The notes beneath the pieces were generated by a model, which worked only from the letters and a program-made list of their open reading frames with translations, did no database searches and had not been told where the DNA came from. A stretch of 64,000 nucleotides of DNA. It comes from an uncultured Prevotellaceae bacterium. Lineage in GTDB: Bacteria > Bacteroidota > Bacteroidia > Bacteroidales > Bacteroidaceae. The position numbers were made by a program, and so were the translations under genes. The DNA is taken from NCBI GenBank assembly GCA_947174945.1, contig CAMWKZ010000004.1:27395-91394 (forward strand), given 5' to 3'. This document shows positions 34,854-44,470 of the stretch, one piece after another (the stretch's first letter is position 1; every line of letters begins with the position of its first letter).

Positions 34854-35489
34854 GCGACGTTTATAACACTGCTTGAAATCACAAAGTCCGCAAGTATAGT
34901 CCAACTTGCGGACTTTTTTGCCTACACCGATGATGCCGCTAACACTCTTGATGGGCATCATCAGCGACGAGTCAGTCAAAGTAACCCCACACGTTTGACC
35001 ATTGAACAAAGGAAAGAGCAACTGCTGCTGGCTGACGTGCCATCCACAATAGCCGGGCGAGAAACGGTTGGTATGCTGCCAACCGAGTTTATCGATGCTT
35101 TCTTGCAAGTGCAGTTCCATGAGGTCAGCCGTCTTCTCAGCCATAACGGAGCCAAGGGCATCGGCTATGAATATCCGCACGATGTCGCCCTGTTCTTTCA
35201 GCCGTTGCTGATAAGCCTCAAACTCCACACCACTGGTACAAATAAAGAGCGCATAAGCCTGTGAGCCTCGCAACTGGCGCAGGATAATCTTGCCCATGTC
35301 GAAGGCGGGCTGTTCTGGTAGTACAAGATAACAGAACCGAGGGCGAAGCCACGGGCGCACCTCGTCAATAACCGACTGCGTTTCCCTTTGCGTCGCCTCG
35401 TCAGGCAGCGCATCGCGGTAGCCCATTTGCTCGTAAACATCGGCAAGAGTTAACCGCAGGTCATCGTATGTCAGTATCTTCTGCGTCAC
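34836..35489 (-). CDS. MetH activation-domain-like protein (corrinoid reactivation)
   Basis: 217 residues, cytoplasmic. It resembles the AdoMet-binding activation domain of methionine synthase standing alone: VRPWLRPRFCYLVLPEQPAF, ALGSVMAEKTADLMELHLQE and the signature RFSPGYCGWHVSQQQLLFPL. A C-terminal Cys cluster (CGLCDFKQCYK) could bind a metal. It would reactivate oxidised cobalamin of the fusion protein, which lacks this domain. It overlaps the convergent fusion gene by 18 bp and overlaps the URO-D gene upstream by 4 bp. Confidence 0.8.
   Translation of the reverse strand: MTQKILTYDDLRLTLADVYEQMGYRDALPDEATQRETQSVIDEVRPWLRPRFCYLVLPEQPAFDMGKIILRQLRGSQAYALFICTSGVEFEAYQQRLKEQGDIVRIFIADALGSVMAEKTADLMELHLQESIDKLGWQHTNRFSPGYCGWHVSQQQLLFPLFNGQTCGVTLTDSSLMMPIKSVSGIIGVGKKVRKLDYTCGLCDFKQCYKRRLKPAK
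34885..34919 (+). terminator. Intrinsic terminator of the fusion gene, inside the convergent coding region
   Basis: AGTCCGCAAGT (34885-34895) pairs perfectly with ACTTGCGGACT (34904-34914) over an 8-nt loop, followed by TTTTTT (34914-34919). It lies within the 3' part of the activation-domain gene and encodes part of its Cys-containing tail on the other strand. Confidence 0.85.
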
Positions 35490-36493
35490 CCCTTATTATA
35501 TTCGTCCAGCGCACTAAAGAAAGCATCAATGTTATGCAACGGCGTATGCGGTGGGGTGTCGCAACCGCTGGATAGCACAAAGTTTGGATAGTCTTTAGTC
35601 TGCTCCAACAAGTCCATCACCGTCTTCCTCATTTGCGAAGGCATACCATCCTTAAACACCGATACAGGGTCAATGTTACCCATAGCCAATGCCGTGGGTG
35701 GTACCTCGCGAATCACCTCCTCCATGCGACACTTATTGCCAAAGTGGTAAGCGGCAGCACCTGTCGCAACCATCGCCTCGGTACAATGTCCCGTATTACC
35801 GCAGTTGTGAAGGAGCACGATGAAGCTATCGTCCTGCACCCGCTCTACGATGCGCTTCACGTATTGTGACGAGAACCGTTTGCAATCATCATTCGAGAGC
35901 AGACCCGCAGCAGGCTCAGCCATCATCACCCCATTAGCCCCTGTCAGTTTCAGTGCCTGACAATACTTCTCTATAAAGTCAGTACACTTCTGCAACAGCG
36001 TATGCGCAGCATCTGGGTTTTCGTAGATGAGCACCATTATCTCCGACATATCATACAGACGACCCGCCAACGAGAAGGGGCCGATGCAACCAGCAAACAA
36101 GGGGCGGTCGCTGATAGCCCGGGCAGCCAGCAGGTTGGCTTTCAGATAGGCAGGGATGCGCCCCGCAGCAAGAGAAGGCACTTGCAGGCGATAGATGCTC
36201 TCCGCATCGGGCAGCAGACGGTTGCTGACAGCAGGCACCGCCTCATCGCTGAAAGCTATCTCGGCACCGAAAGCCTCTGCCTCAGTAGTCAAATCCATAA
36301 TGGTACAGGCTGCTGCACACGGATAACGCTTGGTCAGCGCCATGACGGCCTCGTAGTGAACACGCCCGTCGCTGACAGCTTGCCGCACCGTGTTCCCATT
36401 CAGTTCAATACCGGGATGCGTCATCACAGGTATGGCCGTCACTTCTTTCTGTCGGATGACCTCAGCCATCCATTGCTTCATATTTATCTTCAT
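35486..36493 (-). CDS. Uroporphyrinogen decarboxylase-like methyltransferase (MtaA/MtbA type)
   Basis: 335 residues from ATG 36493 (MKINMKQWMAEVIRQKEVTA); the frame extends 25 codons further upstream, but that part is not family-like. MAEPAAGLLSNDDCKRFSSQ, LLHNCGNTGHCTEAM and LSSGCDTPPHTPL supply the His/Cys zinc ligands typical of methylcobamide:thiol methyltransferases. It belongs to the corrinoid locus and is translated together with the activation-domain protein. It might be a second donor- or acceptor-specific methyltransferase for the same corrinoid domain. True haem-pathway UroD (HemE) is unlikely from the motifs. Confidence 0.82.
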   Translation of the reverse strand: MKINMKQWMAEVIRQKEVTAIPVMTHPGIELNGNTVRQAVSDGRVHYEAVMALTKRYPCAAACTIMDLTTEAEAFGAEIAFSDEAVPAVSNRLLPDAESIYRLQVPSLAAGRIPAYLKANLLAARAISDRPLFAGCIGPFSLAGRLYDMSEIMVLIYENPDAAHTLLQKCTDFIEKYCQALKLTGANGVMMAEPAAGLLSNDDCKRFSSQYVKRIVERVQDDSFIVLLHNCGNTGHCTEAMVATGAAAYHFGNKCRMEEVIREVPPTALAMGNIDPVSVFKDGMPSQMRKTVMDLLEQTKDYPNFVLSSGCDTPPHTPLHNIDAFFSALDEYNKG

Positions 36494-36607
36494 CGCTATC
36501 AAGTCTATGTCCTTAACAATAGGAAGACGAAGATGCCACCGTTTTGTCACTATTCGGAATGATGACAAACCACGTGCAGCTACGTCATATTATGTAAAGG
36601 ATTATAC

Positions 36608-38101
36608 ATGAAGCGAATACTAACCCTATCGTTGCTTTTCATCGCACTATGCGCTCATGCAGGCAACATTACCGTCCGTGAAGGAGAGAGCATCCACGAA
36701 GCCCTGCGACAGGCTCGCGAATGGCGACGCACCAACGATGCCCGATGCCAAGGGGGCATCACCATCACCCTACAGGCAGGACGCTATTACATGAACGAAC
36801 CATTGTTTATTCGTCCAGAAGATAGCGGAACAGCCGAATCACCCACCATCATTCGTAGCGAACAAGGAGCCGTCATCTGCGGTGACCCGAGGCAGCAGCA
36901 CACGCAGCTATGGCCTAAGGAAGGCATGGAGCGAATGCTCGACTTCAACACCGCCGACCGCACCATCACGATTCCAACCCCACCGAAGCAAGTTCTGAAG
37001 ACAAAGGGACTGGAGATGCTGGTTCATCAGCGCTGGGCCATTGCCATCCTGCGCGTCAAGGATATGCAAGTCATGGGCGACAAAACCATCGTGTCGTTCA
37101 TGGAGCCTGAAAGCCGGTTAGAGTTCAAGCACCCGTGGCCACAGCCTGTTATTGGTGGGGAACGAGGCAACTCATCGTTCCTACTCAGAACCACCGAGCA
37201 GCGCGACGGCATAGAACAACTGGTCATCATCGACGGGGCAGACCACATCACGTTAGAGGGCATCACCTTCGAACATACTTGCTGGAACCGCCCCCTGCAC
37301 AAGGGACACGTCACGCTGCAAGGCGGCTTCCCACTCCTTGATGCCTATAAGCTGAAAGAGAAAGAGGGTTTGCCGTGGGACGAAGGGTTAGAGAACCAAG
37401 CATGGGTGGAACGGCCAGTCAGTGCCGTCACCGTGCGCAATACCCGAGAGACCAACTTCATCGGCTGCCGATTCCAGCACTTGGCCAGCACGGCACTTGA
37501 CTACGAGCGTGTCGACGGCGGAACCATCGACCACTGCACCTTCGAGGACATTGGCGGAACAGCCATCATGGCGGGTTCGTTTGCCGAGAGTCCACGCGAG
37601 GTACACCGCCCCTACGGCGAACTGGCACGGCAGTGTCAGCGACTGACCATCAAGCACAACACCATCCACGATGCGACCAACGAAGACTGGGGAGCCGTGG
37701 CTATCAGTTGCGGATACGTGAAAGACTGCACTATCGAACACAACACGGTGAGCCACGTCAACTACAGCGGCATCTGCGTTGGCTGGGGCTGGACCCCTTA
37801 TTACACGGGAATGGAGCGCAACGCCATCCGTCACAACAAGGTGTCGGACTATGCCCGCCAGCTCTACGATGCGGGCGGCATCTATACGCTGTCGAACCAG
37901 CCGGGCTCCGTCATCAGCGACAACGACATTGCGCAGCCCTACCCTGCATCCTACGCCACCAACAACCGCGGTTTCTGCATCTACTTGGATGCCTGTACCG
38001 ACGGCTTTACCATTAAGAACAACCTAACCGAGGGCCGCCTGCTCCGCCGCGACGAGATAGGCGACAACCATCCCGGCCCCAATCTCCGATTTGAACAATG
38101 A
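36608..38101 (+). CDS. Secreted right-handed beta-helix enzyme, GH141-like
   Basis: 497 residues with a signal peptide (MKRILTLSLLFIALCAHAG). It starts with the ITVREGESIHEALRQAREWR region, then repeated beta-helix rungs with patterns such as TIDHCTFEDIGGTAIMAGSF, NTIHDATNEDWGAVAISCGY and NYSGICVGWGW. The layout matches the GH141 family, which includes a fucosidase acting on rhamnogalacturonan II. The exact sugar is unknown. It has a paralogue at 44471. The stop overlaps the GH31 start (ATGA), so this is the first gene of a GH31-symporter operon. Confidence 0.75.
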   Translation: MKRILTLSLLFIALCAHAGNITVREGESIHEALRQAREWRRTNDARCQGGITITLQAGRYYMNEPLFIRPEDSGTAESPTIIRSEQGAVICGDPRQQHTQLWPKEGMERMLDFNTADRTITIPTPPKQVLKTKGLEMLVHQRWAIAILRVKDMQVMGDKTIVSFMEPESRLEFKHPWPQPVIGGERGNSSFLLRTTEQRDGIEQLVIIDGADHITLEGITFEHTCWNRPLHKGHVTLQGGFPLLDAYKLKEKEGLPWDEGLENQAWVERPVSAVTVRNTRETNFIGCRFQHLASTALDYERVDGGTIDHCTFEDIGGTAIMAGSFAESPREVHRPYGELARQCQRLTIKHNTIHDATNEDWGAVAISCGYVKDCTIEHNTVSHVNYSGICVGWGWTPYYTGMERNAIRHNKVSDYARQLYDAGGIYTLSNQPGSVISDNDIAQPYPASYATNNRGFCIYLDACTDGFTIKNNLTEGRLLRRDEIGDNHPGPNLRFEQ

Positions 38102-40350
38102 AACAAACAAACTATCATCTTTTCGACTTCATGGACTTCTCGCCCTCTCTACAGAAGGCCGAAGCCCTGTGGAAGGCATACGCACCCACAAAGGTTACAG
38201 AGCGCGACGGCGATATTGTAGTAACCATCCCTTATCAGAAACAGCTACTGCAAGAGGACATGGCACCCGACACGACGGCAGCGCAGAAAAGCTACGACCT
38301 CATCATCCGTGCCTACCAGCCCAACATCATCCGCCTGTTTACGACAATGGCGGGCGACCCGATGACCGAGAGCGACGAGATGCTGCAATTCGCCCCAGAG
38401 GTGAAGCAGCGCCCCTTGCGCTACACGGGACGTGACATCGTTACGACCGACGGCACCAAGGTAGCCACCATCGACCTCAGCGAACCGCAGTTAGACCACT
38501 GGAGCGACCTGCTGCCAGCACCCCAGCCAGCCCCCTGCATCACGTTCTATCCCGACGGCGACGAGCGCAAGGGCATAGCCCTGAGCGACGACCACTTCTC
38601 GCCGCCTCGTTACGATGCGCTGCCGCTGGGCTTTGTCAGCAGCGGTTCGGATGCCGACGACACGACAGAGCGGGCCACCGTCAGCTTCAAGTGCGATGCC
38701 GCCGAGTGCTTCGCCGGCACGGGCGAACGCTTTCGGAAGATGGACCTGAGCGGGCAGACATTCCAGCTGAAGAACCAAGACGGACAGGGCGTGAACAACC
38801 GCCGATGCTATAAGAACATACCCTTCTACCTGTCGAGCCGCCTCTACGGCTGCTTCTACCATACCAGCGACTACTGCAAGCTGTCGCTGGCCGACCACTC
38901 CACCCGCTCGGTGCAGTTCATGTGCGACCGCGCCACACTGGACGTATTCCTGATTGGCGGCCAGTCGCCCGAGGAGATTCTGCGTGGCTACCGTATGCTG
39001 ACAGGCTTTCCGCAGATGCCCCCGCTATGGTCGTTTGGCATCTGGCTCAGTCGCATGACCTACTTTGCAGCCGACGAGGTGGAGGACATTTGCAACCAGC
39101 TGCGCCGCGAGCACTATCCGTGCGACGTGATTCACTTGGACACGGGCTGGTTCCGCACCGACTGGCTGTGCGAATGGAAGTTCAATCCCGAGCGGTTCCC
39201 CGACCCGAAGGGCTTTATCCAGCGACTGGCCGACCGGGGTTTCAAGGTGTCGCTGTGGCAGCTGCCCTACGTGGCGCAGGGTGCCGAGCAACTGGAGGAA
39301 GCCAAGGCGAACAAGTACATCAGCCAGTCGACCAAGGCCGAGGAGACCTCAACGGGCGGTGCCTCTAACTTCTCGGCACTCGACTATGCAGGCACTATCG
39401 ACTTCACCAACGACCGCGCCACCGACTGGTATAAGCAACGGCTGCTGCGCCCGTTGCTGGATATGGGCGTGAAGTGCATTAAGACCGACTTCGGCGAGAA
39501 CATACACATGGACCATCAATACCACTCGATGGAGCCTGAGAGGCTGAACAACATCTACTCGCTACTGTATCAGCGCGCTGCCTACGAGGTGACGAAGGAG
39601 GTGACGGGCGACGGTATTGTATGGGCCCGCTCGGCATGGGCGGGTTGCCAGCGCTACCCGCTGCACTGGGGCGGCGACTCTGCGTCGTCGTGGGACGGCA
39701 TGGCCGGCTCGCTGAAGGGCGGGCTGCACTTCGGGTTGTCAGGCTTTGCGTTCTGGAGCCACGACGTGCCGGGATTCCACAGCATACCCGACTTCATGAA
39801 CTCTCCACTGGACGAACAGGTGTATGTACGCTGGACGCAGTTCGGTGTGTTCTCCAGCCACATGCGCTACCACGGCACTTGCAAGCGCGAGCCGTGGCAC
39901 TACCCAGCCATTGCGCCCATTGTGAAGCAGTGGTGGAAACTGCGCTACCGGCTCATGCCGTACATCGTCGAGCAGTCGGAGCTGGCCTGCCGCACGGGCT
40001 ACCCGATGGTTCGCGCCCTGCTGCTGCACCACCCCCACGACCGTCAGTGCTGGCACATTGACGACGAATACTACTTTGGCACCGACTTCCTCTGCTGCCC
40101 CGTCATATCGGGCGACAACCGCCGCGACATCTACCTGCCCGAAGGGCTGTGGGTCGACTTCTTCACGGGAGAGCGTTTAGAGGGTGGCCGCTGGCACTAC
40201 GACGTAGAGGTGCCGCTGGAGCGGATGCCCGTGTTCGTGCGCCCGGGTGCGTTTATCAAGCTCTATCCCGAGGATGTCGACTCGACCGACGACATGGACT
40301 TGTCGCGAGCCGTCACGATGGAAATAACTAAAGACTATAAAGGAATATAA
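38098..40350 (+). CDS. Glycoside hydrolase family 31, probable alpha-xylosidase or alpha-glucosidase
   Basis: 750 residues, no signal peptide, so cytoplasmic. The catalytic nucleophile is about Asp464 in CIKTDFGE and the acid/base about Asp527 in LHWGGDSASSWDGM. RSAWAGCQRYPLHWGGDS and GFAFWSHDVPGF resemble the YicI type of alpha-xylosidase. It would cleave oligosaccharides brought in by transporters. It sits between the beta-helix enzyme and the symporter with no gap (its stop ends one base before the next ATG). Confidence 0.9.
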   Translation: MKQTNYHLFDFMDFSPSLQKAEALWKAYAPTKVTERDGDIVVTIPYQKQLLQEDMAPDTTAAQKSYDLIIRAYQPNIIRLFTTMAGDPMTESDEMLQFAPEVKQRPLRYTGRDIVTTDGTKVATIDLSEPQLDHWSDLLPAPQPAPCITFYPDGDERKGIALSDDHFSPPRYDALPLGFVSSGSDADDTTERATVSFKCDAAECFAGTGERFRKMDLSGQTFQLKNQDGQGVNNRRCYKNIPFYLSSRLYGCFYHTSDYCKLSLADHSTRSVQFMCDRATLDVFLIGGQSPEEILRGYRMLTGFPQMPPLWSFGIWLSRMTYFAADEVEDICNQLRREHYPCDVIHLDTGWFRTDWLCEWKFNPERFPDPKGFIQRLADRGFKVSLWQLPYVAQGAEQLEEAKANKYISQSTKAEETSTGGASNFSALDYAGTIDFTNDRATDWYKQRLLRPLLDMGVKCIKTDFGENIHMDHQYHSMEPERLNNIYSLLYQRAAYEVTKEVTGDGIVWARSAWAGCQRYPLHWGGDSASSWDGMAGSLKGGLHFGLSGFAFWSHDVPGFHSIPDFMNSPLDEQVYVRWTQFGVFSSHMRYHGTCKREPWHYPAIAPIVKQWWKLRYRLMPYIVEQSELACRTGYPMVRALLLHHPHDRQCWHIDDEYYFGTDFLCCPVISGDNRRDIYLPEGLWVDFFTGERLEGGRWHYDVEVPLERMPVFVRPGAFIKLYPEDVDSTDDMDLSRAVTMEITKDYKGI

Positions 40351-41910
40351 ATGGAAAGTCACTACATGCAAGGCCTCGACTGGCTGATTCTGGGCATCTA
40401 CTTTGCCGTGCTCATCGCAATAGGCGTATGGGCAAGTACGAAACGTGAGAAGGGCGGTGCGCTCTTCCTGGCAGAACGCTCGCTGCGGTGGCACCACATC
40501 GGGTTCTCGATGTGGGGTACCAACGTGGGGCCGTCGATGCTGATAGCCTCAGCGTCGGCAGGTTTCACGACGGGCATCGTGTCGGGCAACTATGCGTGGT
40601 ACGCCTTCGTGTTCATAGCCCTGCTGGCCTTTGTCTTCGCCCCGCGCTACTTAGGGGCCAAGGTGCATACGTTGCCCGAGTTCATGGGCTTGCGCTTTGG
40701 CCAGTCCACGCGCAACATCTTGGCGTGGTACACCATCGTGACCGTCATCATCTCATGGCTGGCGCTGACGCTCTTTGCAGGCGGCATACTGATTCGGCAG
40801 GTGTTCGACATACCGATGTGGGCCTCGGCGCTGGTGCTGCTGGTCATATCGGCATTCTTCACGATGCTGGGCGGACTGAAGGCCGTGGCCTATACGAATG
40901 TCTACCAGATGCTGCTGCTGATTATCGTGTCGCTGGTGCTGGTCGTCGTCGGACTGGACCGGGTGGGTGGCGTGTCGGCACTGGTCGACAAGGTGCCGTC
41001 GGACTACTGGGTGATGTTCAAGCCTAACTCGGACGAGGCGTTCCCGTGGCTGCCCATTCTGCTGGGCTATCCCGTGATGGGCGTGTGGTTCTGGTGCACC
41101 GACCAGAGCATGGTGCAACCCGTGCTGGCTGCGAAGGACTTGCGCGAAGGGCAGTTAGGAACCAACTTCACGGGCTGGCTCAAGATACTCGACGTGGCGC
41201 TCTACATCCTGCCGGGCATCATCTGCTTCGCCCTGTTCCCCACGCTGGAGAACCCCGACGAGGCTTATCTGACGATGGTCGAGAACCTGTTTCCCGTGGG
41301 CATGGTGGGCTTGGTGTTTGCCGTGCTGACGGCCTGCTTGGTCAGCACCATCGGTTCGGCGCTGAACGCCCTGTCGACGGTGTTCACGATGGACATATAC
41401 GTGAAGCGGTTCCGACCCGATGCCTCGCAGCAGCACATCAACTACGTGGGCCGACTGGTGACGGTGGCGGGTGCCTTGCTGGCGATAGTCCTGACCGTGG
41501 CGATTGACTCGATTAAGGGTCTCAACCTGTTCAATGTGTTCCAGTCGGTGCTGGGCTTCATTGCGCCGCCCATGGCTGCCGTCTTCCTGTTAGGCATCTT
41601 CTGGCGACGCTGCACCACTCGGGCCGCCAACTTTGCGCTGACCGCAGGCACGGTGTTCTGCCTTGTCGTGGGCGTGTTGTACCTCTGGCCGCCTGCGTGG
41701 CTCACGTTCCCGTGGCCTCACTTCATGCTGTTGTCGTTCTACCTGTTCGCCCTGTTGGTGGTGGCGATGGTCATTATATCGCTGACCGACGGCGACGGGA
41801 CGAGCTACGAGATACCAGAGCCTATCCGCGAAGGGTGGTCACGGCTGGCCACGGGCCTGTGGGTGACACTGGCCGTGGTCATGGTGGCACTGTACCTATA
41901 CTTTAATTAA
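40351..41910 (+). CDS. Sodium:solute symporter (SSS/SGLT family)
   Basis: 519 residues with about 13 or 14 membrane helices. Family marks: LIASASAGFTTGIVSGNY, ARYLGAKVHTLPEFMGLRFG-like second loop (APRYLGAKVHTLPEFMGLRF) and VSTIGSALNALSTVFTMDIY. It likely imports a sugar released by the neighbouring enzymes together with sodium. It directly follows the GH31 gene and ends the first half of the carbohydrate cluster. The sugar cannot be named from sequence alone. Confidence 0.9.
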   Translation: MESHYMQGLDWLILGIYFAVLIAIGVWASTKREKGGALFLAERSLRWHHIGFSMWGTNVGPSMLIASASAGFTTGIVSGNYAWYAFVFIALLAFVFAPRYLGAKVHTLPEFMGLRFGQSTRNILAWYTIVTVIISWLALTLFAGGILIRQVFDIPMWASALVLLVISAFFTMLGGLKAVAYTNVYQMLLLIIVSLVLVVVGLDRVGGVSALVDKVPSDYWVMFKPNSDEAFPWLPILLGYPVMGVWFWCTDQSMVQPVLAAKDLREGQLGTNFTGWLKILDVALYILPGIICFALFPTLENPDEAYLTMVENLFPVGMVGLVFAVLTACLVSTIGSALNALSTVFTMDIYVKRFRPDASQQHINYVGRLVTVAGALLAIVLTVAIDSIKGLNLFNVFQSVLGFIAPPMAAVFLLGIFWRRCTTRAANFALTAGTVFCLVVGVLYLWPPAWLTFPWPHFMLLSFYLFALLVVAMVIISLTDGDGTSYEIPEPIREGWSRLATGLWVTLAVVMVALYLYFN

Positions 41911-41956
41911 CAATCGTAAACCCTTACTGAATAAAGCGGACAAACCGCCTCGCAGG

Positions 41957-41995
41957 TTTCGCTCCAAAGTCAGCAACGTTGACTTTGGAGCGAAA
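41957..41995. terminator. Perfect 16-bp hairpin after the symporter gene
   Basis: TTTCGCTCCAAAGTCA (41957-41972) pairs with its exact complement (41980-41995) over a 7-nt loop. There is no U-run, so it could be an RNA-stabilising hairpin or protein site as well as a weak terminator. Confidence 0.55.
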
Positions 41996-42062
41996 TTCGT
42001 TAAATACGGAGCGTTTACGTAAGTCACTGATGGTTAGCGCGTTGCGCGTGCCCATCCGTTTC

Positions 42063-42282
42063 GCGCCATGCAAGACCCCTGTCGGCACCTGATGCCGAGG
42101 CCGTCGGCACATGGTGCGGAGGCCATTCGCACACGGTGGGAGTGGCCTCCGCGCAGTGTAAAACCCTGCTTGGCACCATGTAAAACCCTTGTTCGCTCCG
42201 TGTAAGACCCCCATCGGCAGCGGGCGAGAGCTCAGTCGGCAACGTCGGCCAGCACTTTTCGCACCCTCAGCCGTGCTGGTTG
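42063..42282. repeat. 22-bp tandem array D (10 units, drifting sequence)
   Basis: Ten consecutive 22-bp units, each starting with GC (GCAC, GCGC, GCTC, GCAA). Unit sequence changes along the array, from GATGCCGAGGCCGTCG-like units to ATGTAAAACCCTTG-like units, while the period stays exactly 22. A further degraded unit may precede it. It lies between the symporter and GH127 genes, which point the same way. The rest of 41911-42403 shows no gene. Confidence 0.8.
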
Positions 42283-42403
42283 GCGAAAAATGAAATGTTA
42301 AATTCCGTGACATAAAACGGACATCCGCAACAAGTACGCACCCAAAGCGGGGACAAAACCGACCGTCGTGCGTCCTATTATAAATATGTAATACGCAACG
42401 AAT

Positions 42404-44455
42404 ATGACAAGAAAGCTAATCATGGCCATCAGTATGATAGGCCTTACAACCACCGCCACGGCTCAGGGCCTGACCGACATGAGCCGCAGCCGAGAGGCCA
42501 AAGTGCATAACCTGCCGATGGGAGCCACCCAGTGGACGGGCGGCTTCTGGGGCAACCGCTTCGCAATGCTGTCGACAACGGGCATCTGGTCGATGTGGGA
42601 CACATGGAACGCGCCCGACGTGTCGCACGGGTTCCGCAACTTCGAGGTGGCAGCCGGCACGGTGAAGGGAGTCCACCACGGCCCCCCATTCCACGACGGC
42701 GATATGTATAAGTGGCTGGAGGCGTGCGCCGCCGTCTATGCCATTACGAAAGACCCCAAGGTGGACGCGCTCATGGACAAGTTCATTGAGCAGGTGGCAC
42801 TGGCGCAGCGCGCCGACGGCTACATCCACACCCCCGTGGTCATCTCAGAGCGCAACGCGGGCATCGACAGCCATGCGGGCGACCAGACCAACATAGGCAT
42901 CGAGATAGGCAAAGACCACAAGAAGGCGTTTGCATCGCGACTGAACTTCGAGACCTACAACCTCGGCCACCTCATGACAGCGGGCATCGTACACAAGCGC
43001 GCCACGGGCAAGACCACGCTCTTCGAGTGTGGCAAGCGGGCCGCAGACTTCCTGTACAACTTCCTGACCAACGACGCTGCCGAGCTGTCGCGCAACGCCA
43101 TCTGCCCCAGCCACTACATGGGCGCAGCCGAGATGTACCGCGAGACGGGCGACGAGCGATACCTGACACTGGCCAAAGGCCTCATAGCCATACGCGACTC
43201 GGTGCAGAACGGTGAAGACCACAACCAAGACCGCCACAAGTTCCGCGACCAGTACGAGGCAATGGGCCATGCCGTGCGCGCCAACTACCTGTATGCCGGC
43301 GTGGCCGACCTCTATGCCGAGACGGGCGAGGCACAGCTCATGAAGAACCTCGGAGCCATCTGGGACGACATCATGCAGCACAAAATCTACATCATGGGCG
43401 GGTGCGGTGCCCTCTACGACGGCGTTAGCCCCGACGGCACAACGTACAACCAGCCTTCCATCCAGCAGATTCATCAGGCTTATGGCCGCCAGTTTCAGTT
43501 GCCCCAAGAGGCTGCCCACAACGAGATATGCGCACAGATAGGCATGATGCTCTTCTCGTGGCGTATGTTCCAGACCACTGCCGACCCGAAGTACATCGAC
43601 AACATCGAGAACGAACTCTACAACGGCATCCTGTCGGGTATCTCTCTCGACGGCAAGGACTTCTTCTACACCGAGGCCCTGCGCCGCACCGCCGAGTTCC
43701 CCTACACCATGCGGTGGCCTAAGCACCGCCAGCACTACATATCGTGCTTCTGCTGTCCGCCCAACACGCTGCGCACCCTCTGCGAGGCTCAGGAGTATGC
43801 CTACGCCGTCAGCGGGCAGACGCTGTACGTCAATCTCTACGGACAGAACGCCCTGAAGACCAAGGACATTGAGGTGGAGCAGCAGACCGATTACCCGTGG
43901 GACGGCCACATCACGCTGACCGTCCGCAAGGCCAAGCAGCTGCAGACCATCAACCTGCACATACCCTCATGGTGCTCGTCATACACCGTCTGCGTCAACG
44001 GCGAGGCATATCCAGCCGACGGCGACGCATCGGTCAGCATTACCCGCAAGTGGAAGAAGGGTGACCGCATCGAACTGACACTCGACATGCAGCCCCGTCT
44101 TATCGAGGCCAACCCATTGGTCGAGGAGGCCAAGAACCAAATCGCCGTCATGCGCGGCCCCATCGTCTACTGTCTCGAGGGGCAGGACATTGCCGACGGC
44201 TACCGCATCAACGACATTGCGCTGCCTGCCGACATCCGCTTCAGCGAGGTGAAGATGCAGCTGGAGGGTCACCCCATGACGGCTCTCGAGAGCGAGGCCG
44301 TGGTGGTGAACACTGCCAAGTGGGACAACCAGACGCTCTACCGAGAGCTGCGCCCCACGCAGAACAAGAAGGTGAAGATACGCCTCATCCCCTACTACGC
44401 ATGGGACAACCGCGGCATTCAGGACATGAGCCTGTGGTTGCCACTGGCCCGATGA
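42404..44455 (+). CDS. Glycoside hydrolase family 127 (beta-L-arabinofuranosidase type)
   Basis: 683 residues with a signal peptide (MTRKLIMAISMIGLTTTATA). The GH127/DUF1680 signature is clear: EVAAGTVKGVHHGPPFHDGD, the tract from YIMGGCGA to the catalytic Cys-Cys region (about 448-451) in ISCFCCPPNTLRTLCEAQEY, then a beta-sandwich end. Family enzymes use a zinc-bound cysteine as nucleophile and remove beta-L-arabinofuranose from plant glycans or extensin. Here it would act in the periplasm or outside the cell. It begins the second half of the carbohydrate cluster and is followed 15 bp later by a beta-helix enzyme. Confidence 0.9.
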   Translation: MTRKLIMAISMIGLTTTATAQGLTDMSRSREAKVHNLPMGATQWTGGFWGNRFAMLSTTGIWSMWDTWNAPDVSHGFRNFEVAAGTVKGVHHGPPFHDGDMYKWLEACAAVYAITKDPKVDALMDKFIEQVALAQRADGYIHTPVVISERNAGIDSHAGDQTNIGIEIGKDHKKAFASRLNFETYNLGHLMTAGIVHKRATGKTTLFECGKRAADFLYNFLTNDAAELSRNAICPSHYMGAAEMYRETGDERYLTLAKGLIAIRDSVQNGEDHNQDRHKFRDQYEAMGHAVRANYLYAGVADLYAETGEAQLMKNLGAIWDDIMQHKIYIMGGCGALYDGVSPDGTTYNQPSIQQIHQAYGRQFQLPQEAAHNEICAQIGMMLFSWRMFQTTADPKYIDNIENELYNGILSGISLDGKDFFYTEALRRTAEFPYTMRWPKHRQHYISCFCCPPNTLRTLCEAQEYAYAVSGQTLYVNLYGQNALKTKDIEVEQQTDYPWDGHITLTVRKAKQLQTINLHIPSWCSSYTVCVNGEAYPADGDASVSITRKWKKGDRIELTLDMQPRLIEANPLVEEAKNQIAVMRGPIVYCLEGQDIADGYRINDIALPADIRFSEVKMQLEGHPMTALESEAVVVNTAKWDNQTLYRELRPTQNKKVKIRLIPYYAWDNRGIQDMSLWLPLAR

Positions 44456-44470
44456 CATAAAGACAGGATT

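Noticed and set aside
35486..36568. Haem-pathway uroporphyrinogen decarboxylase (HemE)
   Set aside because: The motifs, Cys/His ligands and neighbours fit corrinoid methyltransferases rather than HemE.
41957..41995. Insertion sequence end
   Set aside because: A single perfect hairpin with no transposase and no matching partner inverted repeat nearby.
42845..43960. 371-residue minus-strand ORF opposite GH127
   Set aside because: Shadow of a GC-rich gene with strong motifs on the plus strand.
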